From: Devosia sp.
GTDB lineage: Bacteria > Pseudomonadota > Alphaproteobacteria > Rhizobiales > Devosiaceae
NCBI GenBank assembly: GCA_028290665.1
Contig: JAQGJK010000020.1
Span: 1-56,722 of the forward strand
Reading direction: 5' to 3'
Length of the DNA stretch: 56,722 nucleotides
Within the stretch, counting starts at the first letter, position 1. Each line of letters begins with the position of its first letter. Position numbers and translations under genes: made by a program. Shown here piece after piece: positions 31,906-41,106 of the stretch. A model generated the notes under the pieces. The model had not been told where the DNA came from. It was given only the letters and a program-made list of their open reading frames with translations, and ran no database searches.

Positions 31906-32994
31906 CTAAATCACTCTTCGCAAATGATTGTCGAACTTCACATTCATCCGCACCGGCGTCACTTCGCCCTGTGCAAACCCCACCAATTCCCCGTCGCCGC
32001 TCGACGCCATAAACCCCACCGCGTCGGCCGCAATACCGCAGCCATTGTCGAGCGCCAGCGCACTGATCGGCAGCGCCGTCGCCGCATCGATGGCAAGGAT
32101 CGTGTTACCCTCAGGCGAGGACACCGCGATCATCTCGCCTCCCTTCCCCGCCGCCACCGAACCCACATAATTGCGGAGGCTTCCAAGCTGGTCGGGCGGC
32201 AGTTCGATCAGCCGGATTTCGCCGTCCATCGTCGCATAACCGACCAGCTGCGGCGTCCCCGAAACCCCCCGGAACTGGCAGCCGAACCACACCCGGTTCC
32301 GCATATCGACGGCAAGATGCCGGATCGACAATTGATGCAGCGCCGCCTCGAGCTTCAGCAGCCCGACGAGCTCACCCGTCGGCGCGTCGACGAACGCCAG
32401 TGACGGTTCCATCGTTTCAAGGTTGAGTTCGGTCCGGCCGTAGTCGGGGTGCGTCTCGATGCCGCCATTGGCGATGGCCAGCGTCCGCCCATCCGGCATC
32501 AGCAGCACCTCGTGCGGCCCGGTCCCAAACGTGTCGAACTCGCCGATCCGGGCAAAGCCGCCCGTCGCGTCATAAACCCCGATGACCCCGCGCGCCGCCT
32601 CGTAGTCGCTTTCGGTGACGTACAGCAGCCGGCCATCGGGCGAAAACGCGCCATGCCCATAGAAGTGCCGCCCCTCGATGCTGGTCAGCGTCACCGGCGG
32701 ACTTTTGCCCTTGGGGTCGAACACCACCGCAAAAGTGCCCGGCTGGCGCGCGAACACCACCGCCTGCCCCGTCAGCGGCGAAAAGGTGATGTCATGCCCC
32801 CGGTCGGGTAGCGCGACCTCGGCGATCAGCGCCCCGGTTTCGCTCACCAGCGCCGCCGCATAGCCGCCTGCCGCTGTCTCTATCGATGACGCAAACACCA
32901 GCTCAGCGCGTTCGAGCGCCGCCGCTCGTCCCGGCAACAGGCTCGCCGCGAACCCGACACCCGCCGCTTTTAGGAATGCTCGCCTCTGCCACAT
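31906..32994 (-). CDS. DUF1513 domain beta-propeller protein (Tat signal)
   Basis: A 362-residue exported protein with a twin-arginine signal (WQRRAFLKAAGVGFAASLLPG) and a propeller-like DUF1513 domain (GHDITFSPLTGQAVVFARQPGTFAVVFDPKG, RHFYGHGAFSPDGRLLYVTESDYEAARGVIGVYDA, FDTFGTGPHEVLLMPDGRTLAIANGGIETHPDYGRTELNLETMEPSL). This family always travels with imelysins and di-heme proteins. The ATG at 32994 (with CGGAG upstream) is preferred over the TTG two codons earlier. 2 bp after imelysin 2. Binding partner unknown; a role in iron uptake is inferred from context. Confidence 0.85.
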   Translation of the reverse strand: MWQRRAFLKAAGVGFAASLLPGRAAALERAELVFASSIETAAGGYAAALVSETGALIAEVALPDRGHDITFSPLTGQAVVFARQPGTFAVVFDPKGKSPPVTLTSIEGRHFYGHGAFSPDGRLLYVTESDYEAARGVIGVYDATGGFARIGEFDTFGTGPHEVLLMPDGRTLAIANGGIETHPDYGRTELNLETMEPSLAFVDAPTGELVGLLKLEAALHQLSIRHLAVDMRNRVWFGCQFRGVSGTPQLVGYATMDGEIRLIELPPDQLGSLRNYVGSVAAGKGGEMIAVSSPEGNTILAIDAATALPISALALDNGCGIAADAVGFMASSGDGELVGFAQGEVTPVRMNVKFDNHLRRVI

Positions 32995-32996
32995 GG

Positions 32997-34061
32997 TCAA
33001 TCTCCGTCGAGCGAGGAAAACCCGACCGACAGGTTCAGCGCCGCCGACAGGTTTTCCCCGAGCAGCGTCTGCAGCGATTGGGTCAGGATCACCAGATAAC
33101 CGAGTGCCCGCATCTGGTCGGGCGCCTGCAGCGCGCCTTCGATAGGTGAAGTAATCGCCGTAAAGGCCCGCTCGGCGTTACCGAATTCAAAATCGAGGCT
33201 GTTGGCGATCCAGGCACCGTCGGCCGTGACCGCCAGCCCGATCCCCGACACGTCGAACAATTCCTTGAGCCCCAAAAACCCCGCATGCAGCGCCGGCACG
33301 GTCATTTCCGACCGCCAGAACAGCGCCGATTTCGGCTTCGGCACCGCCCCGTCGCGCCCGACTACCGGCAGTAGCCGCGTATCGCGCATCGCCTCGATGC
33401 CATGCGACAGCGCCCCGAGCAGCGCTTCGAGCACCTCGCGCCGGTTGCGGAAATTCGTCGCCTCCGCCGTCGGCGCCAATAGCGTCTGGGCGTAGTCGCC
33501 AGTGGTCCAGGCCGTCACCAGTTCCTTTGCCGTCGTCGCAACCAGCGTCGCGATGGTGTCGCCGAATGCACACCGGAACGGCGCGCCATTCCCCAGCGCC
33601 TCGGCCCCGGTGCCGAACAGCACATATTCGAGCGGCCCCAGCCCCTGCAGCGCCACGCTTTTCTGCCGCAGCGTCACCTCATCGGTCGCCGTCGCATCCT
33701 CCTCGGCCAGCACCTGCTGCACCTGTTTGAGCGCAATGCCCTTGCGGTCCGGCCAGAACAGCATTCGGTCCGATCGGCTGTCATCGAGCAGCGGCCCAAA
33801 ACGCAGGAACTCGACTCGCGACCACGCCACCACCACCGCTTTGAACGCCTCGCGCGCCGTCGACAGCGTCGCCTCCGACGGCGTGCTGCAAAGTGCGTCT
33901 AGCGTCGTGTCGAGCGAACTTGCCGTCGCATCGAGTTCGGTGAATGCCGGCTGGATGTATTCCGTCACCGCCCGATCGATCACTTGGCGGACCGGCAACT
34001 GAGCGGCGGACACGTCGCCAGCAAACAGCAAGCAAACCGCCGCAAGACAAAGCTTCTGCAT
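32997..34061 (-). CDS. Imelysin-family periplasmic protein 2
   Basis: A 354-residue protein with a Sec signal (QKLCLAAVCLLFAGDVSAA) and a mostly helical imelysin domain (VTEYIQPAFTELDATASSLDTTLDALCS ... AREAFKAVVVAWSRVEFLRFGP, LQGLGPLEYVLFGTG). The GxHxxE motif of imelysin 1 is replaced here by GPLEYVLFG, so one metal-site His is missing and the protein may be a ligand-binding partner rather than a duplicate. It follows the di-heme gene by 22 bp. An in-frame ATG at 34097 is discounted since it overlaps that gene. Confidence 0.82.
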   Translation of the reverse strand: MQKLCLAAVCLLFAGDVSAAQLPVRQVIDRAVTEYIQPAFTELDATASSLDTTLDALCSTPSEATLSTAREAFKAVVVAWSRVEFLRFGPLLDDSRSDRMLFWPDRKGIALKQVQQVLAEEDATATDEVTLRQKSVALQGLGPLEYVLFGTGAEALGNGAPFRCAFGDTIATLVATTAKELVTAWTTGDYAQTLLAPTAEATNFRNRREVLEALLGALSHGIEAMRDTRLLPVVGRDGAVPKPKSALFWRSEMTVPALHAGFLGLKELFDVSGIGLAVTADGAWIANSLDFEFGNAERAFTAITSPIEGALQAPDQMRALGYLVILTQSLQTLLGENLSAALNLSVGFSSLDGD

Positions 34062-34083
34062 GCGTGCACCAAAACCTTCCGCT

Positions 34084-35601
34084 TCAGAGAGACCCAAGGA
34101 ATTTCAATAGGTTATCGCGATCGGCCGCTGGGAGGGCCACCAGCGCGTCTCGGCTCGCCTGCGCCTCACCGCCATGCCACAGGATCGCTTCCAGTAAATT
34201 CTGCGCCCGCCCGTCATGCAGAAATTGTGTATGTCCTGAAACGACTTGCGTCAGACCCACGCCCCAAAGCGGCGGCGTCCGCCACTCCGATCCATCCGCC
34301 TGCCCCTCCGGCCGATGATCCTCCAACCCCTCCCCCATATCGTGCAGCAGGAAGTCCGAATACGGCCAGATCAGCTGGAATTTATGCGCCGCGATCGGCG
34401 CATCGCGCGACGTCACGAACTTCGGCACATGGCACGACGCACAGCCAAGCTGGTAGAAAACCTCTTTACCGGCAAGCACTTGCGGGTCATCAACGTCCCG
34501 TCGCTGCGGCACCCCAAGCGTCTCAGAATAGAACGTCACCAGATCAAGCACCGGATCGGGCGCCTCGGACGGCCCCAACCGCGCCTGCTCGCCTGTCGGC
34601 AGGCCCAGACACCCGACCTGCACCTCGGTGCAATCCCCAAACGGCCGATTTATCAACGGTGTAGCGATCCCGATATCGCCCGCGAACGCCGCCGCCGACT
34701 GCGACCGGATCGTCGCCATCCCCGCCTTCCACCCAAACCGCCCGAGCATCACCGCCCCGCTCTCAGGCTCCAGCGCCCAATTCGGCCGCCCTGAAATCCC
34801 GTCCCCATCGGCATCGTCCGAGTCCGCCAGCGCCAGAATATCCTCAGCCGGCACGGCTTCGACCAGCCCCAGCCCGATCATCTGTGACGCCACGCGCGGC
34901 GACATCATCACCTCGGGATCAAGCGGCCCGTAGCCGAGATCGGCGATGGAATAGCTCGGATCGCGCAGCACGACGATGGTACCGTCGCCCAGCGTCACCG
35001 GTAAATCCGTATACGAAACAACTATTTGGCCTTCCGCCGGCAGCCCCTGCACGGCGAAGTCCTGCAACTGCGTGCCATAAGTCGGATCGCCGGTTTCCCC
35101 CGCCACGACCCCATCGAGCGCCTCGGTCTTGGCACCGGTTTCGGGCGGCACCGACAGCCGGAGGAACATCGACACGGCACTCTCGCGCCCGTCGCCATGC
35201 GGCGTATGTCCCCGCCCATCTTTCAGATGGCAGTTCTGGCAACCCCGCGCGTTGAACAGCGGCCCAAGGCCATCCGAAGCCTCTGTCGACGCCGGCGCCG
35301 ATACCCACAGCTTCCGGAACAGCGCATTGCCAAGCTTGAACTGCTCCTCCTGTTCGAAGGTGATGTTAGCGAGGCTCTGCGAGAAAATATCTCGGTTGAC
35401 CAGCTTCTTGACCGTGCCCGCCCCAGCCGGGAGCTGTTCAAATTGCTCGGCTCTCGAAAAGTCCGTAGTCGGCGCCGTTACCCTCAGCACCCGTGCTACA
35501 TCCTCGGCGGAGAGGTCGCCGCGCACCGCCGCCGGCTCCTGGGCGATGGCCAGTCCGGCCCCGAGGCAGGCGATCAACAGGAGGCTGAACAGTTTCTGCA
35601 T
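34084..35601 (-). CDS. Di-heme cytochrome c oxidoreductase (DUF1111 / thiol-oxidoreductase-like)
   Basis: A 505-residue periplasmic protein with Sec signal (residues 1-20) and two CXXCH heme sites: CQNCH (about residue 120) and CASCH (about residue 390). The DUF1111 body contains LGPLFNARGCQNCHLKDGRGH, DLGYGPLDPEVMMSPRVASQMIGLGLVEAVP, GRFGWKAGMATIRSQSAAAFAGDIG and the closing LWGVGLTQVVSGHTQFLHDGRAQNLLEAILWHGGEA. It sits between two imelysins, the invariant arrangement of this cluster. It may change the oxidation state of the metal or substrate bound by the imelysins (inference). Confidence 0.88.
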   Translation of the reverse strand: MQKLFSLLLIACLGAGLAIAQEPAAVRGDLSAEDVARVLRVTAPTTDFSRAEQFEQLPAGAGTVKKLVNRDIFSQSLANITFEQEEQFKLGNALFRKLWVSAPASTEASDGLGPLFNARGCQNCHLKDGRGHTPHGDGRESAVSMFLRLSVPPETGAKTEALDGVVAGETGDPTYGTQLQDFAVQGLPAEGQIVVSYTDLPVTLGDGTIVVLRDPSYSIADLGYGPLDPEVMMSPRVASQMIGLGLVEAVPAEDILALADSDDADGDGISGRPNWALEPESGAVMLGRFGWKAGMATIRSQSAAAFAGDIGIATPLINRPFGDCTEVQVGCLGLPTGEQARLGPSEAPDPVLDLVTFYSETLGVPQRRDVDDPQVLAGKEVFYQLGCASCHVPKFVTSRDAPIAAHKFQLIWPYSDFLLHDMGEGLEDHRPEGQADGSEWRTPPLWGVGLTQVVSGHTQFLHDGRAQNLLEAILWHGGEAQASRDALVALPAADRDNLLKFLGSL

Positions 35602-35692
35602 GGCGGCGAAATCGATCTCAAAGCCTGAAGGGCGGAATTACTCCCGCCCGCGCAATTATCAAGCCCATCGCAAACCGGTGACCGGCTGAGCC

Positions 35693-36958
35693 TTACTGGA
35701 ACACCACGTCTGGGTTCGACAGGCTGTCGCTGTCCTCGATGGTAACTCCATCAAGCTCAAGCAGCGCCACGGCCCGCTCAATGCCGCGCGTCTGGGCAAT
35801 CAACCCATCGATCGCTGCCTGCACCACGGCATTGCCCTCGACATTGCCTTCACCGATCATCTGGTCATAGGCCTCGGTCTTGACCGCACGGTCCGCCATC
35901 AGGTGCATCTTGGCAATCGTATCGGCCAGCAAGCCTTGGATTTCGCTGTCGAGCGCCGCATCCTTGGCAGCGATCAAGTCCGCTACCGCCGGGCCTTCGA
36001 CCACCGTACCGTCGACCCTCGTATAGCTGCCGTTGTAGACATTGCTGACCCCGACCGCATCATAGAGATGGCTTATGTGGGTGTTGTCCGAAAAGCAGTC
36101 ATGCTCTTCTTCGGGATCGTGCAGCAGCAGCCCGAGTTTCATCCGCTCGCCGGCAACTTCGCCGAGCGACAGCGAGCCGAGACCGGTGAGGATGCCCGCA
36201 ATTCCCACATCCGGCAAGGCCGCTCGCGCGGCGCCATCCCCAGTCCAGTTCCCTACCATTTCCTGGAGATCGGAGACCAGCAGATCGGTCGCTGCCTGCA
36301 GGTAAGCCGAGCGGCGATCGCAATTGCCATTGGTGCAGTTGGCGGTATCGAAATCGCTCGCCTGCCGCTCCCCAGCGCCCGGCCCCGTACCGTTAAGGTC
36401 CTGACCCCACAGCAGGAATTCGATGGCGTGATATCCCGTCGCCACATTGGATTCGATGCCACCGGCCTCCTGCAGCGTGCCCTGCAGGAACGCTGGGGTG
36501 ATCTCCGTCGCATCGACATCGACGCCGTCGATCAACAGCTTGGGGTTGGCAATCACATTGGCCGTGTAAAGCCCGTTCTCGTCGCTTTCCCCGCCATAGC
36601 TGGCATCGACATAATCGATCAGCCCCTCATCGAGCGGCCACGCATTCACGCGCCCCTCCCAATCGTCGACGATCGGATTGCCAAAGCGGAACGCCTCCGT
36701 CTGCTGATACGGAATCCGCGCGGCCTTCCAGGCGTCACGGGCTGCCGCCAGCGTCTCGGCCGTCGGCGTGGCGATCAGCGCGCCCACCGCCACGTCCAGT
36801 GCCTGGGCTGTACTCAGCGCATCCTCGTACCCGGCCTGAGCCATGTCGGCGTAAGTCGCCAAAACTTCGGCATCACCTGGTGCCTGGGCGAGGACAGGGG
36901 CTGCGATAATAAGGGTGAGTGCGGCGACGCCAAGCGCCAGCCCCATGCGGATCGTCAT
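35693..36958 (-). CDS. Imelysin-family periplasmic protein 1
   Basis: A 421-residue exported protein (signal peptide 1-24, RMGLALGVAALTLIIAAPVLAQA). The imelysin domain contains GYHAIEFLLWGQDLNG (the GxHxxE motif), ANCTNGNCDRRSAYLQAATDLL, a DCFSDNTHISHLYDAVGVSNVY stretch and C-terminal helices. Related EfeO/IrpA proteins bind iron and insulin-cleaving relatives are described, but no protease activity can be assumed here. First gene of a four-gene unit ending with DUF1513 and preceded by a possible Irr box. Confidence 0.9.
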   Translation of the reverse strand: MTIRMGLALGVAALTLIIAAPVLAQAPGDAEVLATYADMAQAGYEDALSTAQALDVAVGALIATPTAETLAAARDAWKAARIPYQQTEAFRFGNPIVDDWEGRVNAWPLDEGLIDYVDASYGGESDENGLYTANVIANPKLLIDGVDVDATEITPAFLQGTLQEAGGIESNVATGYHAIEFLLWGQDLNGTGPGAGERQASDFDTANCTNGNCDRRSAYLQAATDLLVSDLQEMVGNWTGDGAARAALPDVGIAGILTGLGSLSLGEVAGERMKLGLLLHDPEEEHDCFSDNTHISHLYDAVGVSNVYNGSYTRVDGTVVEGPAVADLIAAKDAALDSEIQGLLADTIAKMHLMADRAVKTEAYDQMIGEGNVEGNAVVQAAIDGLIAQTRGIERAVALLELDGVTIEDSDSLSNPDVVFQ

Positions 36959-37059
36959 CGATAGTCCTCCGGCTTATGTCGGGGCCATCCGCAGTGCGGT
37001 CAGCCACTGCCCTGCCGGGTAACAAACCTGACCATCCAAATCAACAAAGATCGCCCAAG

Positions 37060-37076
37060 TCTGGAACAGCTCTAAA
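37060..37076 (-). promoter_or_regulatory. Candidate Irr iron-control element
   Basis: Minus strand TTTAGAGCTGTTCCAGA resembles the rhizobial Irr ICE consensus TTTAGAA-N3-TTCTAAA (11 of 14 positions). It lies 102 bp before the imelysin 1 start and overlaps the end of the GNAT gene by 5 bp. Identification is by eye. Confidence 0.35.
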
Positions 37077-37551
37077 CTGTCCCTTCTCCGTGCAGGTCCA
37101 GCCGCATCTCTTTAGCAAGTTTAAAGCCAGCTCCGGCATAGACCCGCTCCCCGGCATCGGACGAATGCAGCACCGCCGTCGTGCAGCCAATGCTGCGCAG
37201 ATGCTCGGTTGCCCGGTCCACCAGCGCTCGCCGTACTCCACGCTGCCGCGCTCTAGGCTCGACGAAGACGCTCCAGATATCTCCGAGCTTGCGAAAGCGC
37301 GGAGTTATCACGTCGGGATGCGGGGATTGGTAAGTACTGCACGCCACCGAGCCGACTACGTCGTTTCCGTTTTTGGCAAGAAACACCCCGAGTTCCCGCT
37401 GCGCGCGAGCGTCTGAGGTAAAGGCAATGACGCGCTCGACTGCGTCGGAAAAATAGTGATCGCTGGGAGTGCCATAGCTTTCCCACAACGCAAGATAGTG
37501 CCGCGCGAGCACCGCGTCATCTGCTTCGCTGCCGCGAATGATCTCCACCAT
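37072..37551 (-). CDS. GNAT family N-acetyltransferase
   Basis: A 159-residue acetyltransferase. Motif A is ERIWSVFVEPRARQRGVRRALVDRATEHLRSIG-like (RARQRGVRRAL, the acetyl-CoA pyrophosphate loop) followed by VLHSSDAGERVYAGAGFKLAKEMRL. Start at 37551 is chosen because AGGGAGGTC lies directly upstream; the in-frame ATG at 37653 would add 34 residues without a site. Substrate unknown. It stands alone, and its 3' end overlaps the promoter region of the imelysin operon. Confidence 0.82.
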   Translation of the reverse strand: MVEIIRGSEADDAVLARHYLALWESYGTPSDHYFSDAVERVIAFTSDARAQRELGVFLAKNGNDVVGSVACSTYQSPHPDVITPRFRKLGDIWSVFVEPRARQRGVRRALVDRATEHLRSIGCTTAVLHSSDAGERVYAGAGFKLAKEMRLDLHGEGTV

Positions 37552-37787
37552 GACCTCCCTTAGTTGCCAAAGAAATGCTGCATCTGCCGTTTCGTTCGCC
37601 TGACGGATGCACCTCCTCGCCGTCGGGGCAGGAGAGACATTGCGGCGGCTCAAGGCACCTCGATCAACATCGAAAATGCGGCCGCAACGGCTGTATGATC
37701 TTGTCGGTCAAAACATACCGCTGATGGCCGTCGGGTCACCCATGCAGCACCCCGATCCCCTCTCGACTCTCCCAATCAAACCCGGCA

Positions 37788-37803
37788 CTGTCACAATTGT
37801 CAC
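37788..37803 (+). promoter_or_regulatory. Distal TGTCAC repeat upstream of the Pho box
   Basis: CTGTCAC (37788-37794) and TTGTCAC (37797-37803) form an imperfect direct repeat with a 9-bp offset, about 190 bp before the solute-binding gene. It may be a weaker accessory PhoB site. The rest of the 441-bp gap from 37552 to 37992 holds no gene. Confidence 0.3.
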
Positions 37804-37893
37804 AATCGGCGAAGGGGGCTTGCCGTGTCGCGATCTGGGCTGGGACGTGCAGCAATCCTGTCGGTGATGAACCGGCCGGTAAAAAGCCACCGC

Positions 37894-37927
37894 ACTGTCA
37901 CGGCACTGTCATCCACCCCCCTTAATT
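37894..37927 (+). promoter_or_regulatory. Pho box promoter of the organophosphorus ABC operon
   Basis: CTGTCAC (37894-37900), GGCA, CTGTCAT (37905-37911) is a perfect direct repeat with an 11-bp offset, the arrangement bound by PhoB. TTAATT begins at 37922, 10 bp after the box, where PhoB-dependent -10 elements normally lie. The start codon follows 65 bp later. Confidence 0.65.
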
Positions 37928-37992
37928 CACACGCGGCCTCCAACGGCCCCTGGCGTGCTGCGGCATGCCCAAAACCTCAGGGAGACTACCCA

Positions 37993-39102
37993 ATGACTCT
38001 TCATAGGCTGCTTGGCACGACGATTTCGATCGTCGCGCTTGCCGCTTCGACGCTCGGCGCTTCGGCTCAGACCGACATGGCCGCGCTCGAAGCTGCCGCC
38101 AAGGCCGAAGGCCAGCTGACCGTCATCGCGCTGCCCGCCAGCTGGTGCGGCTATGGCGAGGTCATCTCGACCTTCAAGGCCAAATACCCCGAAATCACCG
38201 TCAACGAACTGAACCCCGATGCCGGTTCGGCCGATGAGCTCGAAGCCATCCGCGCCAATATCGGCAACACCGGCCCGCAGGCTCCGGACGTCATCGACGT
38301 CGGCCTCGCCTTCGGCCCGCAGGCGCAGGAAGAAAAGCTGATCCAGCCCTATAAGGTCTCGACCTGGGACTCGATCCCGGCTGACGCCAAGGATGCCGAC
38401 GGCTACTGGTACGGCGATTACTACGGCGTCATGGCGTTCCTCGTGAACACCGACATCATCCCCAACCCGCCGACCAGCTTCGCCGACCTGATGAAGCCGG
38501 AATATGCCAATTCGTTCGCGCTTGCCGGTCCCCCGCGCACTGCCAACCAGGGCATCCAGGGCGTGCTCGCCGCCGGCCTCGCCACTAATGGCGGTGATCT
38601 CGATACCGCCGCAGCAGCCGGCCTCGAGTTCTTCAAGAAGCTCAACGATGCCGGTAATTTCGTTCCCGTCACCGGCAATGCTTCGCCGGTCGCGCAGGGC
38701 ACGACGCCGATCGTCGCCGCCTGGGATTACAATACGCTCGCCTGGCGCGATGGCTTTGCCGGCAACCCGGCAACCGTAGTCGTCGTCCCCTCGGACGTCA
38801 CCCTCGCCGGTGTCTACGTGCAGGCGATCAGTGCTCACGCACCACACCCGAATGCCGCCAAGCTCTGGATGGAATACCTCTATTCGGACGAAGGTCAGCT
38901 CGGCTGGCTCAAGGGCTACTGCCACCCTATCCGCTTCACCGACATGTCGGAACGCGGCGTGATCCCGCAGGATCTGCTCGACGCACTGCCCCCCGCCGAA
39001 GCTTATGCGAAGGCCATCTTCCCGTCGCTCGCACAGATCAACGCCGCTCGTGAAACCATCACCACCCAGTGGGACACGGTCGTCGGAGCCAATGTCGAAT
39101 AA
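37993..39102 (+). CDS. ABC transporter periplasmic substrate-binding protein (Pho-controlled)
   Basis: A 369-residue periplasmic protein (signal 1-25) of the iron(III)/spermidine-putrescine SBP group that also contains the 2-aminoethylphosphonate binders PhnS and AepX: LTVIALPASWCGYGEVISTFKAKYPEITVNELNPDAGSAD-type N-lobe, DGYWYGDYYGVMAFLVNTD, PRTANQGIQGVLAAGLA. AGGGAG precedes the ATG. First gene of an operon of SBP, two permeases, ATPase, hydrolase and sulfurtransferase, behind a Pho box. I infer import of a phosphonate or phosphodiester rather than iron. Confidence 0.85.
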   Translation: MTLHRLLGTTISIVALAASTLGASAQTDMAALEAAAKAEGQLTVIALPASWCGYGEVISTFKAKYPEITVNELNPDAGSADELEAIRANIGNTGPQAPDVIDVGLAFGPQAQEEKLIQPYKVSTWDSIPADAKDADGYWYGDYYGVMAFLVNTDIIPNPPTSFADLMKPEYANSFALAGPPRTANQGIQGVLAAGLATNGGDLDTAAAAGLEFFKKLNDAGNFVPVTGNASPVAQGTTPIVAAWDYNTLAWRDGFAGNPATVVVVPSDVTLAGVYVQAISAHAPHPNAAKLWMEYLYSDEGQLGWLKGYCHPIRFTDMSERGVIPQDLLDALPPAEAYAKAIFPSLAQINAARETITTQWDTVVGANVE

Positions 39103-40033
39103 CGACGCCAATACAGCCAGCCTCATGGCTAGAGTCCCCGGTCCGGTTCAACCCGGACCGGGGCGCTTTTCGCCGCTCGGCTTTATAGCCGGCATTCGCC
39201 CGACCGAACTGCTCGCGGTGGTGCCGTTCATCCTGTTCGCGGTGCTGTTCCTCATCGCCCCGACCTTCTACGTCGTCGTCTCCGCCTTCCTCGATCGCGC
39301 CGGGAACTTCACCCTCGCCAACATCGCCGGTCTGTTCAGCGAGCAGATCCGGGCCTCGTTCTGGATTTCCATCCGGGTTTCCGCCACCTCGGCCATCCTC
39401 GGCGCCATCCTCGGCCTGCTGATTGCCCTCGCCATCCTCCGCGGCCGCCTGCCGAGCTGGATCCGCTCGACGGTGATGACCTTTTCGGGCGTCGCCTCGA
39501 ACTTCGCCGGCATTCCGCTGGCCTTCGCCTTCCTCGCGACAGTCGGTCGCCTCGGCCTGATCACCGTGTTGCTGAAATTTCTCGGGCTCGACATCTACCG
39601 TGGCGGCTTCAACCTGCTCAGTTTCTGGGGGCTAACGCTCACCTACCTGTACTTCCAAATCCCGCTGATGATCCTGATCATCGCCCCCGCCATCGATGGC
39701 CTGAAAAAGGAATGGAGCGAGGCGGCTTCGACCCTTGGCGCCTCGACCTGGCAGTTCTGGCGCTATGTCGGCCTGCCGGTGCTGTGGCCCAACCTGCTCG
39801 GCACGCTGTCGCTGCTGTTCGCCAACGCCTTCGGCGCCGTCGCCACTGCCTATGCGCTGACCGGCATGTCGATCAACATGGTCACCATCCAGCTTTATGC
39901 TCAAATCCGCGGCGATGCGCTCGGCGATCCGGGCCTCGGAGCTGCCCTGGCGCTCGGCATGATCGTCATCACCGCGTTCGCGAATGTGATTTATCTCGTC
40001 GTCCGAGCCCGCGCCGAGCGGTGGCTGAAATGA
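39092..40033 (+). CDS. ABC transporter permease 1
   Basis: A 313-residue inner-membrane permease of the binding-protein-dependent class, with six helices and the EAA loop WSEAASTLGASTWQFWRYVGLPVLWPNLLG. ATG at 39092 overlaps the SBP gene by 11 bp and has GGAG upstream, preferable to the in-frame ATG at 39125. It overlaps permease 2 by 4 bp (ATGA). Confidence 0.87.
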   Translation: MSNNDANTASLMARVPGPVQPGPGRFSPLGFIAGIRPTELLAVVPFILFAVLFLIAPTFYVVVSAFLDRAGNFTLANIAGLFSEQIRASFWISIRVSATSAILGAILGLLIALAILRGRLPSWIRSTVMTFSGVASNFAGIPLAFAFLATVGRLGLITVLLKFLGLDIYRGGFNLLSFWGLTLTYLYFQIPLMILIIAPAIDGLKKEWSEAASTLGASTWQFWRYVGLPVLWPNLLGTLSLLFANAFGAVATAYALTGMSINMVTIQLYAQIRGDALGDPGLGAALALGMIVITAFANVIYLVVRARAERWLK

Positions 40034-41094
40034 CCCGTAGCCCCACCGCCATCATGGCCTCGACCTTCCGTCTGACACTCGGGTTGGCCGTGGCGCTGCT
40101 CGTTGTCGACGCGCTGTTCCGGTTGCTGACTTCGAACCTCGACGCCATCCCCGGCCAGCTCAGCGCCCTGCTCTGGGACATCGCCTATGTCGGCATCGCT
40201 GCGGTCGCGCTGTCGATCCTGTCGCCGTTGCTGACCGCCGCATGGCAGGCGCTGCAGCCGACTGCTCAATCCCTCTGGGCCGCGCCGCTGCCCATTCGCC
40301 GGGGCTTTTCGCGCATTCCGTGGCCGTGGGTCGTGTTCCTCATTGGCGCCGCTTATTTCATCATCCCGCTCGCCGCGACGGTAGATTTTTCACTGAAGAT
40401 CCGGCGCGGCACCTATTCGCTCGATGCCTATACCTCGGTGTTTTCCGACCCGCGCTTCCAGGCGACGTTCACCTATTCCCTGCTGGTCGGCCTCGCCACC
40501 ATCGTCGTCGGCATTCTGATTGTCGTTCCCGCCGCCTACATCGTGCGGCTGCGGCTGCCCGGCCTGCGGCCGTTCATCGAATTCGTCACCCTGCTGCCGC
40601 TGATCATTCCGGCGATCGTGCTGGTGTTCGGCTACATCCGGCTGTTTAACACCTCATCGGTGCTGCCGCTGACCGGCTCGGCAATCGGCACCAATCTGCT
40701 GCTGATCCTCGCCTACGTGGCGCTCGCCCTGCCCTACATGTATCGCGCCGTCGATACCGGGCTGCGCACCATTGATGTCGGCACGCTGACCGAAGCCGCC
40801 ACCATTCTCGGGGCCAACCAGTTCACCATCCTCGCCCGGGTGATTTTTCCCAACATCATCGTTGCCGTGCTGTCGGGCGCCTTCCTGTCGCTGGCCATCG
40901 TCATCGGTGAATTCACCATTGCCAGCCTGCTGAACCGCCCCGCTTTCGGGCCCTACATGCAGAATATCGGCGCCAACCGCGCCTATGAGCCGGCCGCGCT
41001 CTCCATCATTTCCTTCGTCTTCACCTGGCTGGCGATGGGCATGATCCAGTTGCTCGCGCGGTTCGCCCCCAAGACCAGCGCCCGCACGGATTAG
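40030..41094 (+). CDS. ABC transporter permease 2 with extended N-terminus
   Basis: A 354-residue permease. The canonical six-helix permease with the EAA loop (LTEAATILGANQFTILARVIFPNIIVAVL) begins near residue 95 (WPWVVFLIGAAYFIIPLAATVDFSL). Before it are two further hydrophobic helices (about residues 9-34 and 48-76), unusual for this family. A second start at 40054 would remove only 8 residues and not change this. Coupled to permease 1 by ATGA overlap. Confidence 0.85.
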   Translation: MTRSPTAIMASTFRLTLGLAVALLVVDALFRLLTSNLDAIPGQLSALLWDIAYVGIAAVALSILSPLLTAAWQALQPTAQSLWAAPLPIRRGFSRIPWPWVVFLIGAAYFIIPLAATVDFSLKIRRGTYSLDAYTSVFSDPRFQATFTYSLLVGLATIVVGILIVVPAAYIVRLRLPGLRPFIEFVTLLPLIIPAIVLVFGYIRLFNTSSVLPLTGSAIGTNLLLILAYVALALPYMYRAVDTGLRTIDVGTLTEAATILGANQFTILARVIFPNIIVAVLSGAFLSLAIVIGEFTIASLLNRPAFGPYMQNIGANRAYEPAALSIISFVFTWLAMGMIQLLARFAPKTSARTD

Positions 41095-41106
41095 GATTAT
41101 TGACTG

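Noticed and set aside
37927-39126. 399-codon minus-strand frame opposite the solute-binding protein gene
   Set aside because: Shadow of a clear SBP with signal peptide; the sense strand also has the Pho-box promoter and operon partners.
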